64,000 nucleotides of DNA, from positions 1 to 64,000 of the forward strand of contig JAGZIN010000007.1 in NCBI GenBank assembly GCA_018366195.1, read 5' to 3'. Both the position numbers and the translations under genes were made by a program. How positions within the stretch are numbered: position 1 is the first letter of the stretch; every line of letters starts with the position of its first letter. Below the pieces are notes generated by a model. The model searched no databases, was not told where the DNA came from, and saw nothing but the letters and a program-made list of their open reading frames with translations. Of the stretch, positions 60,869 through 64,000 are shown one piece after another. Origin of the DNA: Butyricicoccus pullicaecorum. Its GTDB lineage: Bacteria; Bacillota; Clostridia; Oscillospirales; Butyricicoccaceae.

Positions 60869-62658
60869 ATCATTCCTTCATCATCTGCCGGCAGAGTAGT
60901 GGGCAGCATAATGGTGACTGTTGTCCCCTCGTCCATTGTACTGTCCAGATAAATCGTCCCATTGTGTGCTTCTACCATTTCCTTCGCGATTGCAAGACCC
61001 AGACCGCTTCCGCCCTTTGCACGGGAACGTGCCTTATCTACACGATAAAATCGCTCAAACAGCCGCGGAATATCCTCCTTGGGAATTCCCATGCCATCAT
61101 CTTTCACCTGAATCATCACATGATTTTCATCTTTGCGCAGCCCTCTCAGCATAATATGTCCGCCTCGCGGTGTATATTTAACAGCATTCGACAGGATATT
61201 GATAACAACCTGCTCCAAACGCTCGCGGTCCCCGTTCATTTCCGGCATCTTCCCCTGCGTTTCCAGCCGCAGCTCGTGACCATTGTTTCCCGCTTCCAGC
61301 GCCATTGCATTATAGACGCTTTCGAGCATCTTTTTCATCGAGAAATGGCGGAAATGTAAGTCCATCTTTCCGCAATCAAGCTTCGACAGCGTCAAAAGGT
61401 CCTTTACAATGCGTGTCATGCGGTCTGTCTCTCCTGCGATGACCGACAGGAACTTGACCTCGGTATCTGCCGGAAGCTCTCCTGCGGCGTCCATCAGGGT
61501 TTCGGTATAGCTTTTGATATTGGTCAGCGGGGTGCGCAGTTCGTGGGAGACATTGGCAATAAACTCCCGTCGAGCATCGTCCAGTTTACGCTGTTCGGTA
61601 ATGTCGTGAATGACGGCAACGATACCGCGTTCGTTATCTGCCGCACCATACGGCGCAAACAGTACGGAAAGGATCCGTCCGGCGCGGTTCATCTCCATCT
61701 GGATAAATCCCTGCTCTCCCGCCATTTTTGGGGTCGGAATTTCCATTCCTTCAAAGAGGTCGTTAAAATGTGCGTCCTCCCGAAACGGAACTCCCAGCAG
61801 CTCCTCGGTTGCAGGGTTCATGTGAATGAGCCTGCCGTCTGCGCTGAATGCAGCGACACCATCTGTCATGTGCAAAAAGATGGTGTTGAGCTTGTCGCGC
61901 TCGCCAGCCACTTCCTCCAGCGTATCATGCAGGCGGTCTGCCATGTGGTTGAAGGTCGCTGTCAACTCACCGATTTCATCATTGGACTGAATGTCCACCC
62001 TTCGGCTAAAGTCACCTGCTGCCACCATCTGTGCACGGGTACGGATATTTTCAATCGGTGTTGTAATGGTCTTGGACAGCAGAAAGCTGAGCAGCACTGC
62101 AACCAGCAAACCAAAGGTCATTGCCTTGAGTACAATCCCGAAAAAGCTCCATGCCAAATCTCGGATTTCCCGCTTATCATCTAAAATATAAATGATATAC
62201 CGCGGTGTGCCCTCCGCGTCTATATTGAGCGGAATGGCGTAATCCATATAGCTGTCAATCGTAGTGCCCGCATCACCCACCTTGCCGCCCATTGCAGTGA
62301 CGATATTCGGGGTGCGCACCAGTTCTCCGGCAATCGCTTCATTCGAACCGGTCAAAAACATGCCATTTTCATCTAATACGCAGCTATTTCGATGATACTT
62401 GTCAATTCCAAGCTGTGCAGTAAAGGCGTCCATAATATTCATAATTCGTGCCGGTCCATCTGCTTGCTTTGCCGCCTGTTCGAGAGACAGAAGGGTTTCA
62501 TTTCCGTTTCCGGTCATCACACTTTCGATTTGTGACTGAAAGTTATCCAAATAATAGCTTCCCACACTATTGACCAGAAAGGTTCCCATGACTGCCATAA
62601 CCGAAACGATGAGCAAAATCAAGATGAGCACCAGCTTCATGTGCAGACTGCGAAACAT
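60865..62658 (-). CDS. walK: Sensor histidine kinase WalK (VicK/YycG)
   Basis: The membrane kinase of the essential wall-metabolism system, 597 residues. TM1 (~8-30), an extracellular loop, TM2 (~178-200), a HAMP domain (~200-255), a PAS domain (~258-345; TDGVAAFSADGRLIHMN), the HisKA domain with NVSHELRTPLTNIK, and the ATPase domain with NILSNAVKYTPRGG (N box), DDGMGIPKED, and GGSGLGLAIAKEMVE. It follows walR by 22 bases and walH overlaps its stop. Confidence 0.96.
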   Translation of the reverse strand: MFRSLHMKLVLILILLIVSVMAVMGTFLVNSVGSYYLDNFQSQIESVMTGNGNETLLSLEQAAKQADGPARIMNIMDAFTAQLGIDKYHRNSCVLDENGMFLTGSNEAIAGELVRTPNIVTAMGGKVGDAGTTIDSYMDYAIPLNIDAEGTPRYIIYILDDKREIRDLAWSFFGIVLKAMTFGLLVAVLLSFLLSKTITTPIENIRTRAQMVAAGDFSRRVDIQSNDEIGELTATFNHMADRLHDTLEEVAGERDKLNTIFLHMTDGVAAFSADGRLIHMNPATEELLGVPFREDAHFNDLFEGMEIPTPKMAGEQGFIQMEMNRAGRILSVLFAPYGAADNERGIVAVIHDITEQRKLDDARREFIANVSHELRTPLTNIKSYTETLMDAAGELPADTEVKFLSVIAGETDRMTRIVKDLLTLSKLDCGKMDLHFRHFSMKKMLESVYNAMALEAGNNGHELRLETQGKMPEMNGDRERLEQVVINILSNAVKYTPRGGHIMLRGLRKDENHVMIQVKDDGMGIPKEDIPRLFERFYRVDKARSRAKGGSGLGLAIAKEMVEAHNGTIYLDSTMDEGTTVTIMLPTTLPADDEGMI

Positions 62659-62680
62659 AGCCGTTCTCCTTTAGGGATAC

Positions 62681-63364
62681 TCAGTTTTTTGAAAAATAGT
62701 AACCAAGTCCCCTTTTTGTAATAATATATCGCGGCTGTGCAGGTTCGTCCTCTATCTTTTCCCGCAGCCGGCGAATCGCAACATCGACTGCGCGCAGGTC
62801 TCCATAATACGCAAAGCCCCAGACCTTTTCCATCAGTTCTTCCCGCGAAATGACCCGCCCCGGCTCTGCTGCCAGATACGATAAAATATCAAATTCACGC
62901 ACAGACAAGTCAATGGGCTTTCCGTCTTTATAGACCGCTGTGCTTTCCTCAGAAATTTCCAAGCCACTGGACTCCTGTTCCGGCACACGGACCGGAATTT
63001 CAGAAAAACGCCGCATATTTGCCTTGATGCGGGCAATCAGCTCGCGGTTGGAAAACGGCTTTGTGACATAATCATCTGCACCCAGCTCCAGCCCTAAAAT
63101 TTTGTCGGTTTCTTCCTCACGTGCTGTCAGCATAATGATGGGAACCTGTGAGCGCTCCCGCACCTGCCTGCATATCTCAAATCCATCAATGCCCGGCAGC
63201 ATCACGTCCAGCAAAATCAAGTCCGGAGCGCATTCCAGCGCCAGCTTGAGCCCGCTCGGTCCGTCATTCGCCTCCAGCGTTTCAAAGCCATTGCGCTCCA
63301 AATTAAATACAATGATATTTGCAATATCCTTATCGTCTTCTACAACCAGTATGGTTTTTGCCAT
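62681..63364 (-). CDS. walR: Response regulator WalR (VicR/YycF)
   Basis: An OmpR-type regulator of 227 residues. Receiver with phospho-acceptor Asp53 (LLDVMLPGIDGFEI) and the switch Lys in YVTKPFSNRELIAR. The winged-helix domain is recognised from VYKDGKPIDLSVREFDILSYL and RAVDVAIRRLREKIEDEP. First gene of the wal run and seven bases after the Nudix gene. Confidence 0.96.
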   Translation of the reverse strand: MAKTILVVEDDKDIANIIVFNLERNGFETLEANDGPSGLKLALECAPDLILLDVMLPGIDGFEICRQVRERSQVPIIMLTAREEETDKILGLELGADDYVTKPFSNRELIARIKANMRRFSEIPVRVPEQESSGLEISEESTAVYKDGKPIDLSVREFDILSYLAAEPGRVISREELMEKVWGFAYYGDLRAVDVAIRRLREKIEDEPAQPRYIITKRGLGYYFSKN

Positions 63365-63371
63365 AGAGGGT

Positions 63372-63926
63372 TCACCTCCGTTCTTCCAAAAGCCCCTTCA
63401 GCCTCGCATAATACATTGCCGCAACCGTTTTTGCATCGCGCACTTGCCCATTTGCAATACACTGCTCCAGTTCACAGACCGGTATCCGGCAAAGCTCTAA
63501 AAATTCGCCCTCGTCCAAATGCGCCTGTCCCTGATGCAATCCGCGTGCAGCATACAAATGCGTGATTTCCGTCGAAAATCCCGGAGAGGGATAGATGCAG
63601 CCGAGATAGGTGATTTCATCGGCAGTGCAGCCGGTTTCCTCCGCCAACTCGCGCACGCCGCAGGTATAATGGTCCTCTTCCGGACCGTGATCCAGCTTAC
63701 CCGCCGGAATTTCCAGCATGGTTTCTCCGAATGGATAACGGAACTGACGCACAAGGGTCACCGTGCCGTCCTCCCAGATGGGCAGTACACCAACCCCTCC
63801 CGGGTGCTCGCATACTTCACGAATACTCGGTTTTCCATTTGGAAGCACAATGTTGTCCACACGGGTGTTGATAATCCTTCCGCGAAAGCAATAGGTTTCG
63901 TCTACTTTTTTTTCTGTAAAATTCAT
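63372..63926 (-). CDS. Nudix hydrolase (ADP-ribose pyrophosphatase-like)
   Basis: Hydrolyses nucleoside diphosphate derivatives, probably ADP-ribose. 184 residues; the Nudix box GX5EX7REXXEEXG is complete: GKLDHGPEEDHYTCG followed by VRELAEETG. RIINTRVDNIVLPNGK at the N-terminus and SPGFSTEITHLY are typical for the ADP-ribose group. ATG 63926 follows AAGGAG at eight bases, and that site overlaps the stop of the upstream partial gene, so the two are translationally coupled. Confidence 0.92.
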   Translation of the reverse strand: MNFTEKKVDETYCFRGRIINTRVDNIVLPNGKPSIREVCEHPGGVGVLPIWEDGTVTLVRQFRYPFGETMLEIPAGKLDHGPEEDHYTCGVRELAEETGCTADEITYLGCIYPSPGFSTEITHLYAARGLHQGQAHLDEGEFLELCRIPVCELEQCIANGQVRDAKTVAAMYYARLKGLLEERR

Positions 63927-63939
63927 AGAGATTCTCCTT

Positions 63940-64000
63940 TCATGGGATTGCACGCAAAATCATAGCCGTTTGCGGTGGGATTCGAACGACAAATTCATCG
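63940..64000 (-). CDS. C-terminal end of a gene entering from the right (partial)
   Basis: The minus strand is open from the edge to TGA at 63940-63942, 19 whole codons ending DEFVVRIPPQTAMILRAIP. The VPPQTA-ILR-type ending is common in the C-terminal beta-sandwich of GH13 enzymes, so a glycosidase is a guess. Its stop overlaps the ribosome site of the Nudix gene. Confidence 0.45.
   Translation of the reverse strand, partial: DEFVVRIPPQTAMILRAIP

Noticed and set aside
63960..64000. TTCGAA-containing end suspected to be a tRNA T-arm
   Set aside because: The flanking five bases on each side do not pair, no acceptor stem is present, and the minus strand is an open frame to a stop.
1..64000. 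CRISPR array, prophage or complete insertion sequence
   Set aside because: No regularly spaced repeats, integrase, capsid genes or intact transposase were seen on either strand.

Overview
The window is a chromosomal segment of a Gram-positive, endospore-forming, anaerobic member of the Clostridia, probably a gut Oscillospirales or Butyricicoccaceae-type organism. That placement is inference. The evidence is spo0A and the spoIIA/sigF operon, a walRK-type operon, a T-box before valS, a clpP-clpX-lon-ysxC block, S-layer-homology (SLH) surface proteins, a flavodiiron protein and a butyryl-CoA-dehydrogenase-like enzyme. Coding density is high and most genes lie on the minus strand. I see no prophage, no CRISPR array and no intact insertion sequence.

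Layout. 1-2.1 kb: rplS with its leader, and a divergent cytoplasmic GH13 enzyme. 2.1-10.5 kb: an SLH beta-helix surface protein, recQ, and the operon aminotransferase-xth-CPCC protein-threonine aldolase. 10.5-14.6 kb: an orphan solute-binding lipoprotein followed by LytTR regulator, GHKL kinase and a second LytTR regulator. 14.7-19.7 kb: a BMP/Nup-type nucleoside ABC importer whose leader contains a candidate switch-like RNA. 19.8-26.8 kb: tig, clpP, clpX, lon, ysxC, with a tnpB/IS605 scar between clpP and clpX. 26.8-32.5 kb: the operon lepB-ylqF-rnhB-yraN-M19 dipeptidase-thrC-metallophosphoesterase. 32.6-35 kb: pcrA. 35.3-40.4 kb: a 1695-residue SLH-anchored GH95 alpha-L-fucosidase on the plus strand. 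40.5-47.5 kb: spoIIAA-AB-sigF, folC, valS with a T-box, tRNA-Cys and spo0A. 47.8-51.2 kb: a cobalamin riboswitch and cbiMNQO on the plus strand. 51.2-54.4 kb: a two-gene operon of an acyl-CoA dehydrogenase/EtfA/rubredoxin fusion and a flavodiiron protein. 54.8-64 kb: cutC, rlmH, walJ, murA, walI, walH, walK, walR, a Nudix hydrolase and the last codons of a further gene.

How the genes work together. The fusion enzyme and flavodiiron protein look like a short electron chain from acyl-CoA (or an electron-transfer flavoprotein pool) through FAD and rubredoxin to O2 or NO. The cbi genes form a cobalt ECF importer under B12 control. The two SLH proteins are probably wall-attached, one of them for fucosylated glycans. 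The Wal cluster ties envelope sensing to cell-wall synthesis because murA sits inside it. The spo0A upstream region carries matches to the 0A box, suggesting autoregulation.

The most notable points are the acyl-CoA dehydrogenase/EtfA/rubredoxin-flavodiiron operon, the unassigned RNA element before the BMP lipoprotein, the solute-binding/LytTR/kinase cluster, and the tnpB scar between clpP and clpX. No searches could be run. Family names rest on motifs read by eye, and promoter and terminator calls on sequence pattern only.
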